This document shows positions 47,336-58,426 of a DNA stretch of 64,000 bases, piece by piece (position 1 is the stretch's first letter; every line of letters starts with the position of its first letter). The stretch lies in assembly GCA_009760855.2 (NCBI GenBank), contig WPIO01000046.1, forward strand, positions 36,001 through 100,000, in the 5' to 3' direction. Below the pieces are notes generated by a model that was not told where the DNA came from, made no database searches, and saw only the letters and a list, made by a program, of their open reading frames with translations. The stretch is from Cristatella mucedo. Its lineage: Eukaryota > Bryozoa > Phylactolaemata > Cristatellidae. The translations under genes and the position numbers were made by a program.

Positions 47336-48683
47336 GGTGGTTAAAGCCCCCTCGGTGTTTCCGTGCCGTAGCGTGTGTGCCACCAAAACGTCAAGCTGCA
47401 GCTTGGTCTAAGTATGTAAACACGGTTAACTAGCTCAGCCAGCCATAGTCAAGTCAATTGAATTAAGGACTTGCTCAAGATTTGGATTGGTATTCTTACA
47501 TGAAAATCAACAAAAATATGCATAATCGATTTTAATCTTGGCACCCCTTGGCCTTGGCGCCTGAAGACATCTGTCCCCCTGCCCACCCCTGCTACGCCTC
47601 TGTGTGGATTTTACGGTTTTTTCAATCACATGCAGATAAGCTAAATACATTGCGAAGTCATTTCTGTGGCAAAAGATCTGCATCCTCAGAAAATCAGCCA
47701 ACGGAAATGGTTTTTTTAAAAGTTCGTCTTAGGTAGCTCTTATTAATACTCTCACCTTTCAGACTGCGAGAAATTCTTATAAAAGCAAAGATGGATTCAA
47801 AATAACCGAAAGTTAATAAGGACCATCTTGCTCTTGGCAGCGTGTGGTTTAAATAGACATAGCTACTGGATAAGCATGCTGTTAGCGTTGTATTTACTGC
47901 CTTTGCTCTGTCCATGCTAAGCACTCATAATGGCAACAGGAGTGCCTAAAAGCTTGCCTAAAAACTAATTGCAAAGAACTAGATTAGCCTGTATCTAATT
48001 TTAAATTAATTAAGTATAAAATGATTTTACTAGATGTATGGAGCTGCGAAGGCAACTGCTTGCAACGTGAGTTCAAGAGGTTATTGACAAAATTCTTCAC
48101 GAGATTCTTAGTCAACCATTTTAAAATTAATCTCTGCAAAAGCGAATCAAGTAACAGTGCTTAGAGTTAGTGTCGGCTTACAAGAAGCAAAAGGAATGTT
48201 TTCATAAAAACGCATATGTTAAAACAAACGTAAATGCACCAGGATGCTGGAAATTTCAGTGACTCAAGGCGCTTGATACGTTTAGGTTCATGGATGCTAG
48301 CTGACATTACAAATCATAACTTTACGTTCAACATTATTATATGCCTAAATCATTCTAGAGCGAGGTGGAATTTATAGAGTAACAGTATACTATTCGCGAT
48401 ATATTCTAGAATATATACGTTATACTCACGCTCACGAACCCTGAATTTATATCGAATGCTGTATTAAATTCAATTAGGGGTTATTTATTTCACCTAATTG
48501 GACTACGTCGTGCAACCGAAATTATATAAAAGGAAATCACGGGTCTGGGGAATTATAGCGATTGCTGCGCGATATCTGAAATTTAAAATGAATTAGAATT
48601 AAGTGAGCAATAGCGATTCGAATTTCTTTAAAATACTCATGATGTAGTGATGGTGCTCTGGTGGCTATGGAGGTGTAAGTTAC
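47336..48683. other. Intronic, no feature seen
   Basis: AT-rich, no exon or repeat recognised. Confidence 0.35.
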
Positions 48684-48821
48684 TTTTGGAAAACAGTAGG
48701 AATCTGTCAATGCTACATCTCTGGAAGCGACCTTTCGAGATATCGTCAATACGGAAAAGGTCGCTGGTTGCTCCATCTTCGCCATGAAGGCGTAGGTAGA
48801 TGCTAGCCTCCGTTCCAGCAG
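48684..48821 (-). CDS. Polycystin-1-like exon: PLAT domain N-terminal part
   Basis: The acceptor is GCCACGTTTTAG and the donor GTAACT. It starts with two bases and ends with one, and the one base joins AT of the 45163 exon to make Asn. It encodes AGTEASIYLRLHGEDGATSD, LFRIDDISKGRFQRCSIDRF and LLFSK. The TG..AGT.A.V...L.G..G.S and F.RG..D.F signatures of PLAT are clear. The ORF called on this strand in another frame is a shadow. The preceding exon, which should hold the start of PLAT (Y.V.V.TG), was not found with certainty; the stretch 48860-49060 is a weak candidate. Confidence 0.9.
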
Positions 48822-48984
48822 CTAAAACGTGGCAAGCCCCACATTATAAAAATGGCAGGTTACGCAACAAAAGACATGCGATAATGCGCACTAGTACAAT
48901 ACTAGGTACCGCTATCCAAGACCAAGCATTGCCGCATTGCCGATGCACGAACAATCCGGTGTATTGTAGTGATCGCAGAGCTTG

Positions 48985-49018
48985 CCAATGGTCAATATAA
49001 CAATGGTCAATATAACAA
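48985..49018. repeat. 15-bp direct duplication
   Basis: CAATGGTCAATATAA occurs twice in tandem. Confidence 0.85.
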
Positions 49019-49329
49019 GCATGAGCATCTTCATGATCTGGCACCACACGGATCTAATTTCAGTGTAATGGTAATAATCACACTATCTTTTGTTGCATTC
49101 TAAAAAACTAAATCTCTATTCAGGCGCTTTATATTCTCGCTGCGAGATCATCTATAACTAGGAATTGTGAAAAGTGAGGTACCATGCTTACACAAGCCTG
49201 CACAAGCTCAAGTGTATCGTGGATGAACATGCTTTCAAATCACATAAAGAAGATACTCGTGGCAGTTGCCAAATAGGAAACCTGGTTAGTTACATGAACT
49301 GCCTCATGCACAGGTAAGAATGCAAGGCA

Positions 49330-49530
49330 AGTTCACTGCGTTTGGTGGGTCTTAATGATTCGTCCTCGCGGGCATGTACCTGCTTATACTGTGCCTGATG
49401 CTTGTGGATGTTACCACCAATCATTCTGTAATGCTTTAAATGCAGCATCTGTGAATTGCCTAGAAAGAGTTTCAGCTCTCTGATGGCGCTATGCAAATGT
49501 ATTATTATTATTATTAATATTATTGCAGGG
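49330..49530 (+). mobile_element. L2-like 3' tail variant
   Basis: TTTGGTGGGTCTTAATGATT, CTAGAAAGAGTTTCAGCTCT, GGCGCTATGCAAATG, (TTA)n. Confidence 0.8.
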
Positions 49531-49972
49531 TCCAGGAAAAGCTGAGCGGAATGGACTCGCCTTAAGCCTAATCTTAAAGGATGGCTACTCAATGCATGTA
49601 GTGGTGGCGATCAGACGCTAGTTCCATACTTTGGCCCATGGGAGCTACGGCTAGATCACCAAAACATTTTAATTTATTGTGGCGAATAGCAAGACACCAG
49701 GGAGCCGCCGCCGCAGAGTGGGTGTTGCGATAGCATATTGGACGAGCAATCAAGCTTTATAGGTAGGCTGGTGCAAGCGCTTGAAGCGGTCTGTAGGAAA
49801 AAGCAAATTCCTTTTAAGTGCATTGAAATGTAAATTGAGATGCAAGGAAGTATACAAAAAAGGAGAAAAATGCACACACTGATTGATGTCAACAGCATGT
49901 TGAAGTCAATTTGAAGCTTGATAGAGAGCCAGTAGAGCTCTGACAGAAGTGGCGTGATGATACTAATAATAA
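49531..49972 (-). pseudogene. Diverged L2-like C-terminal remnant
   Basis: Antisense phrases parallel the family A C-terminal region (AGTTCCATACTTTGG, GCTAGATCACCAAAACATTT, AGAGAGCCAGTAGAGCTCTG, AGAAGTGGCGTGATGA). Protein similarity is low. An older, distinct subfamily. Confidence 0.55.
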
Positions 49973-50052
49973 TAATATAAAAATGCTCATAGCGCCCTCG
50001 GAAAACTTAAACTCTGTATAGGCACTTAACATATGCTGCAAAGAAAGCGCAA
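49973..50052 (-). mobile_element. L2-like 3' tail, antisense
   Basis: (AAT)n, CATAGCGCCCTCGGAAAACT, ATATGCTGCAAAGAAAGC. Abuts a sense-oriented copy. Confidence 0.75.
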
Positions 50053-50395
50053 TCTTCCCTCCCGACCTGCGTCAGAACATCCCCTGACCTGACGACATTT
50101 AAAAGGAACTTAAAAACACACCTATTTAGGACAGCATTTAGTGGGTCCCTGTGATTTGTCCTTCACGTGCTTATGCGTGCTGACACTATGCATGCTGCCA
50201 CTAACCACATTTGCATGCTGACCCTGTGCATGTCACCCCTAACCACGTTATTCATTTTGTTTGTTTTTCAAGCATGATTTTACTTACCATTTAATTGCAT
50301 TTCCCTTTGCAGCAAATGTAAAGCACCTAGAAAGAGATTAAGTTCTCTGAGGGCGCTTTATCAAGTACATTATTATTATTATTGTTAATCATCTG
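50053..50395 (+). mobile_element. L2-like family A 3' end
   Basis: Starts TTCCCTCCCGACCTGCGTCA, followed by the C-terminal tail, 3' UTR, stem-loop and (ATT)n. It lies between two antisense pieces, probably as an insertion. Closely matches the 18.9-19.4 kb copy. Confidence 0.9.
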
Positions 50396-51240
50396 ATTGC
50401 AAACGCCGGTAGACCAGCAAGCAGTGAGTTACAGAAGTTGAGACGGGGATGTCACAAAAGCATGGAGAAATTTGGATGTAGTATGTCTGTTTGGGCAAGC
50501 TCAAAATTTTAGCAATGTGATGTAACTGAAAGTAGGCAGACTTGACTTCGGAGCTGATTGGTCATCTATTGAAAGGTCTTTTTGGAACAGAACGTCTAGA
50601 TTCCGTGCAGAAGCAACAGGATATATACTAGCGGTACCAATTTTTAACGTTTAGCTTTCCGTTTCTGAGTCACACTTGCTTTGCCCATAATTAGTAAGTT
50701 GGTTTAATTGACTTTTGGTTTGAGAAAGTTTGCTGCCACCCATGTGCGGATGTCTGTAATACATTCAGCAAGGGTGTGAAGATTATTCGTGCTCGAGGGA
50801 TGGGAGGGATCGATCAAAGCAAAGGTGAGTGTCATCTGCAAAGAAGTGAAAGCCTAAATTGTGCTTGACGATTACATCCGCAGGCAGGAGAGTATAAACC
50901 ATGAAAAAAGTGGACCAAGCACAGAGTCCTGTGGTACCCCGTTCTTCAGTAGTTCCTTGGATGAGCTTTGTCCGTTCACATCAATAATGTCGTGATGTGT
51001 TACCTACGCTGTTGACGGCGGACAAGCCGCAATGCTTTGCAACAGTTGCAGACACTTAAGGGTTGAGACCGCACGTCTTGAATAAAGAGGATCACGGTAA
51101 TCTGGACTCAAGGTCATAAATTCGTGACATAGAATTTGTCAATATTAATCTTGTCTAAGCAGACCCTAATTTTGGCACTGCTTCTCAGCTGAAACTATGC
51201 CGACTTTACATTGGGGGCAATATGCTCATCCAATGCTAAA
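50396..51240 (-). pseudogene. L2-like family A RT remnant
   Basis: The minus strand contains the region upstream of the C-terminal domain and, at about 51010-50790, an RT block with GVPQDSVLGPLFFMVYTLL, ADVIVKHNLGFHF and an intact ADDTHLCF active site. Multiple frame breaks. Confidence 0.75.
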
Positions 51241-51262
51241 TCAGCATAAAACAACACGCTTA

Positions 51263-54200
51263 TGTAATGTAATGTATGTAATGTATCTCCGTCAGTAACT
51301 CCACAAAGTCATAAAGACCATGTGGGTGTTACGCAGGAGAGTTTTGTATAGAGCACTCACAGCATTAGCGGCTTTCGGTACGCATTCGGTAGCCAACAGA
51401 CTTCGTCTCACGCAACAAAGAGAAAGTGGGAAGCGTAGCAGAGTTAGGAGAGCAGTTGAGGTAGTGAGTAGCATAGAAGTAGCAGTTCAGGACCGCTGAA
51501 AAAGATGTGCCATAGTCGGCAGTTGGAGAGTAGATGTCGTTGCGTAAGAATTGTGGAAGCGAGTTCCACAGTCTAGGACCTGCAGAGCTAAAGCTTCTGT
51601 CGCCAACGGTCTTTAAGCGGAGGAATGGGACAGCTAATTTATTGTCCACACAGGACCTGAGGGCGCGAACAGGCTAAAACTGATGCAGCAGTTCAGCTAG
51701 GTATGAAGGAGCCAAGCCGTGGCGGGCCTTGTGGGTCAGCATAAGAACTTTGCTCTGTATCCTTTGCTCAACCGGCAGCCATTCTAGCTCTTTCAGCAAA
51801 GGAGACACGTGCTCAAACCGCTGGGACTTGAAGACCAGCCTTGCAGCCATATTCATAGTCCGCTGTAGTGGCATAATAGCTTTCTTTGGTAGCCCAGCCA
51901 AAAGGGAATTACAATAATCAAGCCGAGACAGAACTAAAGAGCTAGTTAAATTGTTTACAAGCCACTGTGGGAGACAGCTTCTAATCTTGGATAGGGATCG
52001 GATGTGATGGCTAGCTGTAGAGGCAGTCTTCTGAATGAAGCTTTTGAAATTGAGGCAGCTGTCGAACACGACACCTAGATTACGAGCACGTGGTCAAGGT
52101 CTCACAATAGCATCACCTATTAGAACAGCAAAGCCTTTTAATCCAGCCACACGCTTAGGGTGTCCTATGAGAAGCAGTTCGGTTTTATCGTCATTTAATT
52201 TCAGGAAGTTTTCCGACATCCAGGATCGAATATCGGCAAGGCAAGCATTCAGTTTCTCAGGTGCTGCAGCAGATTTCGACGGTTTAAACGACAAATACAA
52301 CTGAGTACCGTCAGCATAGAAGTGATATCCTATTCCATGGGCCTTAATCACTTTTCCCAGAGGTTGCGTATAAATGGAGAACAGCAAGGGACCAAGTACA
52401 GACCCTTGAGGGACTCCACAGGTGACCCTTCTCATGTCTGAGACCTGACCCCCACACGACACGGATTGAACACGATCAGACAAGTAGGATTTAAACCACA
52501 CCAGTGCTTCGTCTGCCAGACCCATCGTTATTCTCAATCGTTCAAGCAGAACTTCGTGATCAATGGTGTCGAAGGCAGCAGACAGATCTAGCAGAGCTAG
52601 GGCAGAGACATTCCCGTCGTCGTTGCCACGTAGAATGTCATTGTTAACACGGAGGAGAGCAGTTTCAGTAGAGTGCTGCCTCTTGAACCCTGATTGAAAT
52701 GTATCTGACATTCCATTATTTTCAATATGTTCAACTAGCTGCTTAGCAACAATTTTTTCAAGAATCTTTGATAAGAACGGAAGAAGGGAAACTGGACGAT
52801 AGTTTGCTAGGACCTCTGTGTCTAATCCAGGCTTTTTAAGAATAGGTCTAACGATTGCCGATTTGAAGGACTTGGGGACGACCCCTTTTCCCAAAGAAGC
52901 ATTAAAAATCTTGGTTATGGCAGGGCTAAGTTGGTCTGCAAGTGAAGACCACAGAGATGAAGGTATAGGGTCTTCAGGAGACGAGCTCTTTTTGCTAGAC
53001 CTTATTAAGGCAGCCACATCACAGGCAGAAACATCGGAGAACCTTTTAAGAAAGGTCACAGGTTGAGGAACGGCGATTGCTTTGGTCGGAGGGGGCTTAA
53101 TGGAGGCACGAATGTGCACAATTTTTTCAGTAAAGAAGGCTGAAAACTTTTCGGCTGAGCCCTTAATATCTGGGGAGTCAGACCTGGCAGCATTGGCCAG
53201 TAAATGGTTTACTGTCTTATAAATCTGTTTAGTGTCCGACTGGCAGGAATTCAGTTTTCTAATGAAAAAAGAAGCCCTGGTTTTTTTTAAGCTTTCGGGT
53301 GTAAACTCGAAGGAAGTCTTTAAAATTGACTAGGTCTGCCTCAGACCCCGATTTCTTGAAACGACGTTCCAGCCTGCGCTTAACACGGCGCATCTTAAGG
53401 AGTTTTTTTGTAAATTGAAAGCAATCTCGACGACTTTGAACATGGATAGAGCGAACGGGAGCATGCTTGTCAAGAGCACTCCTGAGTGTCATGTTCATCG
53501 CATCAGTGAGGGTATCGAGGCTGCCGGTCGAGTCTGAATGCAGATCAAGAAGGCCTGCATCACAAACAGATTTCAAAAACTTGTCCAAGTCAATGCTTTG
53601 TAAGTTACGTCGTTTGGCAAATTCGACATTACCCTGCACGTACGAGGGAGCAGGAACAGTAAACGAGACCGAACAATGATCTGAGAGGGTCAGTGGGCAC
53701 ACCACAAAGTCAGTGGGGAGTACATCCTTAGTGATCACGAGATCTAGAATGTGGCCACCGACGTGGGTGCTGTGATTAACGTGTTGGGCCAAACCAAGAT
53801 TCTCCAGACAGTCAAGAAATGAGCGGACCTGGCTGTTGCTAGGGTTGTCAACGTGAATATTGAAGTCTCCTACAATCAGTAGCGGCCTGTCACACACAAA
53901 TATTTTAGCGAGGAACTCTGAAAACTCCTCTATAAACAAGTTTAGACAGCCAGAAGGAGGCCGGTATATCGCAACGGTGAGAGGCATTGTCTTTGATGAA
54001 GACCTGATAGCAACCGATTCAAACGATGACCCATGCGAGAAACTGCACATTTTATAGCCGAACGATTCGCGAACAACAATTGCAACCCCGCCACCAACCT
54101 TGTCAGAACGCATGGACTGATAGAATGAGAACCCGGGTGGGGTGGTCTCGGAAATACAGCTACTGGAACAAGGCGTCATCCAGGTTTCGGTAAGCAGAGA

Positions 54201-54345
54201 TGCATCTAGCTTCTCCTGGACCATCTGATCGCGGATAAGTAACCCCTTGGTTTTTCGCGAGCGGACATTTAGTAGGCGGAATTTAAGAGGCTGTCCAACA
54301 ACTGGGCGACGGCGATCTAGATTACAGACAGATCTCATGGGAGTT
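51263..54345 (-). pseudogene. LINE family B, longest copy (endonuclease + RT)
   Basis: Endonuclease domain at 54338-53690: LLNVRSRKTKGLL, LTETW, IYRPPSG, VGDFNIHVDN, HILDLVITKD, LSDHCSV, the catalytic motifs of APE-type LINE nucleases. The frame is lost at a run of eight T (53280-53287). RT at about 53285-52094: ANYRPVSLLPFLSKILEKIV, SAAFDTIDHEVLL, GVPQGSVLGPLLFSIYTQPL, then YADG in place of YADD (codon GGT at 52307-52309). C-terminal region 52069-51365, then 3' UTR with ATTAC repeats. Three in-frame stops (52094, about 51674, 51363) interrupt it. Few lesions overall, so it is young. L2/CR1-like; 5' end not defined. Confidence 0.93.
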
Positions 54346-54639
54346 CTGCTAGTTGGTGAGGCCTTCCAGCTTTGGGGTGATATTGGGTTCTCCCGTAACT
54401 ATCAGGTTAGTCTCGTCATCTTTGAGCTTCGGGATGTAATTATACGATACAATCGAGCTAATGCAGTTGACGCACAGGGTTGTAAGGGATGCAAGTGAGT
54501 CGGATGGAGAGCGAGGTTTAGAAGTGTCAAATGATAATCAGTGTTGAAAGTCCGCGGCATAGAAATGAAAGTCAGCATCGAGATTGGTGGTTACATCGGT
54601 CACAGGGAGAATAGCCTCGTTTAGCCAAAGGCATCCTAT
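54346..54639 (-). other. Probable 5' flank of LINE family B
   Basis: May contain the LINE 5' UTR or first ORF end; no second copy in this window to compare with. Confidence 0.35.
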
Positions 54640-54997
54640 GTAACAACGATGACTGAATGTTACTGCCCTGGCCCTGCTGGATCCATCAGCTGCCTTGGAC
54701 ACCATTGATCTCGACATGCATAGAAAGAGATTCAGTTCTCTGAGGGTGCTATATAAATATATTATTATTATTATCATTATCACTATTATATCCTAATTGA
54801 ACGATTGAGAGCAATGATCAATCTGGCAGACGAGGCACTGGCGTGGTTCAAATCGTATTTGTCCTATCGTCGTCTTAGTGTCTTTACCGAATGCGTACCG
54901 AAAGCCGCTTAGGCTGTGAGTGCGCTATACAAAACTCTCCTGCGTAACGCCCACATGGTCTTTATGACTTTGTGGAGTTACTGACGGAGATACATTA
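54640..54997 (+). pseudogene. LINE family B, internally deleted, with nested L2 tail
   Basis: The plus strand shows LALLDPSAALDTID (to about 54710). A 73-bp L2 tail interrupts it (54714-54786). The RT continues (ILIERLRAMINLADEALAWF) to about 54885, then jumps directly to the last 110 bp of the LINE (CGAATGCGTACCGAAAGCCG on). Roughly 1.4 kb of coding sequence is missing relative to the long copy. Confidence 0.85.
54714..54786 (+). mobile_element. L2-like tail nested in LINE family B
   Basis: ATGCATAGAAAGAGATTCAG, GGGTGCTATATAAATATATT, (ATT)n, CATTATCACTATTA. Confidence 0.85.
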
Positions 54998-55024
54998 CAT
55001 CATCAGACTCTAATAGTACAAGGT

Positions 55025-55172
55025 GCATGTCACCTCTCACCATGCTAAACTGGTTGTCATTGAGCAAGATGCTATTACCCATTCGATCGTCCTTCCTTAG
55101 CAGCAAACGTAAAGTTCCTAGAAAGAGATTGAGTTGTCTAAGGGCCTATATCAAATGCATTATTATTATTGT
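55025..55172 (+). mobile_element. L2-like family A 3' tail
   Basis: GTGCATGTCACCTCTCACCA, GCAGCAAACGTAAAGTTCCT, AGAGATTGAGTTGTC, (ATT)n. Confidence 0.85.
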
Positions 55173-56430
55173 CGTGTTCAATGCATGTCGAGTGGTGGTC
55201 TCGTCTCATCCAACAGGCCAATGACGAGCAGTTTTTTGCAGTTTGCAGCACTTTGCAGTTTTCAATTTATACCTGCTCTCTTGGAAAATAATTTCAAGCC
55301 CAAAGGATAGGCTCAAATTCTATACTGACAAAAACCAGCAGTATTTGTCATTTAACCATCGGAATCTGCTGAAGCGACTGATAAACGGAACGCTTACCTC
55401 GCAAGTATTCAATTCTGGATGTCAGCCAATTTCCTGAAACTAAAAAACCAAACTCCTACTCATGGGCTAGCTATCCTAAGCTCGCAGCCGGACTAGAAGA
55501 CTTTGCTCTTCGAGTTGGTTATGCTGTTGTAGGACCGTCACCATGTGCTCGGAATTCGGGTGTCCTCTTTAACAGCAGCGTGAAGTTTGAAATCACGTTC
55601 GATCGCTGATTAAGGTTTGGGATTGTTCACCGCACAGGTATTTCACGCGTGCTAGTTAGGTGCTCTGTATAGCTTGCAGCAGACAAGCGCAGCTGAAGCC
55701 GCAGGGGCGACAGACCCAGCGTACGTCTCTGGCGTGCGCTGATTCTATCTGGACGAGAAGAAGTAGCTTAGGTACGCGCCGAGACCGCCGCGCAGCGCTT
55801 TCTAATTGCACGTCTTTGCTTCATAGCCGCGCACCCATCAAAAGACGTGAAAGTCGGATTATTGCAGCCAGAAAAAGTTCGACGTTCGGGAATTCGGGTT
55901 ATTGGTAGCCGCGTCTTTCTTGGAAGATGGCCGAGTTTGTCACGCCTCCAGCGCCATTTGACCAGCCTGTGAAGCTAAACTGCAGTGATTCTTACAGTAT
56001 TTTAGCGGGTAAGAATTGCCTGAAAACTGACCTTTAATGGAATTAAGTATTAAATAACCGTGAGCTTTTGCGGAAAAGTCTTCGAGTGAAAAAACAGTCT
56101 AGATGTAGTGAACGCTGTACAAAGTCATCTAAACGACCTAGAAGCGCAAGTGCTCTAGAGATCCAATTGCAGCAGCCTTCGGAGCAGGTCAGTTTCTAAG
56201 AATTCCGTGCAATAGACTTACATGGTCTTTGTCCTGTGACGAGAGTTACCAAGTACACGTGTTCAGTTGAATAGTAGACGTGTTCTTTAAATGGTGCAAC
56301 GAGGGTTGGCTGCAAAATGACAAAAGCTACGCCACATAGCTTGGACATGAAATTGCGGAAGCATCGGGTTGTCTCAGATTCAGTAATTATTATATACTTT
56401 TCCGTAAAGAAAGTTTAATCAGGGGCTTAC
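55173..56430. other. Intronic, no feature seen
   Basis: Between the last LINE debris and the TM1 exon. Short ORFs only. Confidence 0.35.
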
Positions 56431-56532
56431 CTCTGGGCTTCGGTACCGACTTGCTGCCAAAATTATAATCAGAAGCACGACGGCAAAAAACCATATGGCT
56501 GCCACGCACCAAGTTATAGCCGCTGTCATGAT
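56431..56532 (-). CDS. Polycystin-1-like exon: TM1
   Basis: A 102-bp exon between a TTTTCAG acceptor and a GTAAGC donor, phase 0 at both ends. It encodes IMTAAITWCVAAIWFFAVVL, LIIILAASRYRSPE: one 22-24 residue TM helix followed by basic residues, the arrangement after the GPS cleavage site in polycystin-1 proteins. Identification rests on position upstream of PLAT exons, splice signals and hydrophobicity. It cannot join the 48821 exon directly in phase, so one exon is missing between them. Confidence 0.75.
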
Positions 56533-56593
56533 CTGAAAAGCTTATAACAAGATTAAAAGCACAGAGCACTAGTACTAGTTAGTATACACTCAC

Positions 56594-56750
56594 AAATTGT
56601 GTGCACTCTTCTAATAGAGAAGCGCAAATAAGTCGCCGCGGTGCAAGCGCCGTCTGAAGCCTTCCAGCACTTGCAGCAGCAGCTGACTCGCTCGGCTGCC
56701 TTGCAGCTTGTAGCAGCTTGGCATTCGCACTCTGATGGCAGGCAGCGTTC
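56594..56750 (-). CDS. Possible polycystin-1-like exon ending at GPS region
   Basis: The donor GTGAGT at 56593-56588 gives a 61-nt intron to the TM1 acceptor; this intron contains TACTAAC. The frame entering the donor reads RRLICASLLEECTQF, phase 0, matching TM1. A C...CTQF end recalls the GPS C.C.HLT.F signature but is imperfect, and the upstream Ser/Ala-rich reading is not recognisable. The 5' edge is unknown. Could be chance. Confidence 0.35.
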
Positions 56751-57047
56751 TTGCATTGAATGCTGATAAGACCGCGAGAAAGGCTATTGTCACTCCGACA
56801 GCGGAATGCCCCCCGCCCGTCAAATCGACTCAGCCAACATCTCTCCAGCCATCTCTGCGACGAAGCTTTGCTTCGTATTCCAAAAGCTACTTGAAGCCAT
56901 TTAAGGACCACACACGTTGGCGCGGCAGGGAGAGTCGCCGTAGCCTTTCACTCGAGAAGCGTCGCCCAAGTTTGGGGCGCCATCAATGCGCTTACGGCAG
57001 GCGAGTTAGCCGCAGCATTCGCGTCGCATTTCAAAAAGAAAAAAATC
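56751..57047. other. Unassigned
   Basis: Overlapping ORFs on both strands, no domain. Confidence 0.3.
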
Positions 57048-57212
57048 CTAGCTGATTAAACAGCCTCTTTTTGTATAGCGACAGAAGAGCCTTTACGGCT
57101 ATCACCACCGCTTGCAGTGACGATAAAGGATCGCCCACCGCAGGAATCGAAGCCACGACCTCGGTCCCGAGGTCGTGAAAGCAACCGCCTTACCTAGTGT
57201 GCCATCACGGCG
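57048..57212 (-). mobile_element. SINE2 copy
   Basis: Antisense: AGCTGATTAAACAGCCTCTT, TTGTATAGCGACAGAAGAGC, CTTGCAGTGACGATAAAGGA, CCTTACCTAGTGTGCCATCA. Full length. Confidence 0.9.
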
Positions 57213-57270
57213 CCTAGACTTCCGCCGCTTCGCTCTCGATTGTCTTCCTGGTGGTTTAGAAAATAGGACG

Positions 57271-57335
57271 TGTAGCTTGAGCTATCGTCGCGAACAGCAC
57301 AGAACGCTAGCCGACGAGCAACACCACCAGGTTTT
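57271..57335 (-). mobile_element. Solo LTR family, 3' fragment
   Basis: On minus it reads CCTGGTGGTGTTGCTCGTCG to AGCTCAAGCTACA, the last 65 bp of the LTR at 43636-43885. Cut where an AATTA-rich repeat begins. Confidence 0.75.
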
Positions 57336-57472
57336 AATTAATCGAATTAAATTAAATTAATTAAATGAAATAAAATGAATGAAATGAAACAAATTGAATG
57401 AATTATATAAATGAATTTTATGAAATTAAATGAATTAAATGAAATTGAATGAAATTAAATGAAACCACAGGA
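57336..57472. repeat. AATTA/AATGA degenerate repeat
   Basis: Runs of AATTA, AAATGA and GAATGA units over about 135 bp, low GC. Confidence 0.85.
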
Positions 57473-58324
57473 CGCTCGCATATCGTGCCAACCGAACCGC
57501 GGCAGCGAGCCCCGCGTCTCGCGAGCGTCGCACGGCAAACACGGCGGCGCCTCTTCCAGCCCCGCAGCGGCTCCGCAACGAGCGGCGCGTCGACGGCAAG
57601 GTCGAGGCCACTCGGCTACGCAGGACCCGCCTCCATGTTAGCTCTCGCTCCGGTTCCGCTCGCACATGCTCTAGCTCTGTGCACGCTCGGCGTCACCTCG
57701 CACCGCTAGCTCCACCACTCGGCTCGCCCCGATCCTTCCGCTGCGGCCCTCGCCGGCCTCGAATCAAATAATAATAATGTCAGTGCCCCGACTTCGGCTC
57801 GCGTGCGCCCAAAGCCTGGAACTCGGCTGGCCGATATCGCGACATGGTAACTCCACCTAAATCATTCTCTCGGAATCTCGCGCATTGTCAGAGCGACGCG
57901 AATCGCCCTCCGTCGTGTGTCTGCGCGTCCTGCGACTTCGCGCTCGCCATAGTGACCGAATCGTTCGCGATCTGCTTCCTTTTCGTCATGCTAAATGTCC
58001 TTTGCAGCGTGCGTCAAGCGCCTGCGGTACAGACACTGGCTTCTCTTGGAGCGGCAAGATGACGTGCGATTATTGTTGTAATTATAATGCTATTCTAAAG
58101 CGTCTCCGACACGAACAAAAATTGAGCCCGTCAAAGATATTTCGCAATAACGGGCTGCGTGCTTCACTCTGAAATATCAGCACGTAGATATCGGCGTTGT
58201 GATAATGCTGAAATGGCGGCAAGCTTTGGCAGCAGTCTGTGACCACGTGACTCTACATTCGCTCATCCATCATCGCTCAAAGCTAGCGCACATTTGAAGA
58301 GGCCCGCGTAAACAGAAAGAGGGC
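57473..58324. other. GC-rich unassigned sequence
   Basis: CpG-dense from 57480 to about 57760 with overlapping ORFs on both strands, then ordinary sequence with an isolated ATAATAATAAT (57768). No gene signature. Confidence 0.3.
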
Positions 58325-58330
58325 GAAGAG
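58325..58330. other. Target-site duplication, left (GAAGAG)
   Basis: GAAGAG directly precedes the element's AGT end and is repeated at 61423-61428. Confidence 0.85.
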
Positions 58331-58426
58331 AGTAGCAGTGTCGTGGCTTACCTAGCGCAAGAGCTGGCTCGCTGTCCCAGCGGATTTTTAGCCAAACTCC
58401 GCCGTTCCAGCGTCCTAGCTCCGAGC
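58331..58426. repeat. Left terminal inverted repeat
   Basis: Starts AGTAGCAGTGTCGTGGC and includes GCTCGCTGTCCCAGCGGATT and TTTTTAGCCAAA. Its outer 40 bp is also inverted-complementary to 58421-58450 just inside, so the left end could fold into a long hairpin. A GCGGA...TCCGC mini-stem lies in the loop. Confidence 0.88.

Noticed and set aside
48860-49060. Candidate exon between TM1 and PLAT (VVPDHEDAHACYI reading)
   Set aside because: The sequence loosely suits the linker before PLAT, but no donor with the needed one-base overhang gives a convincing product; a local 15-bp duplication confuses the reading.
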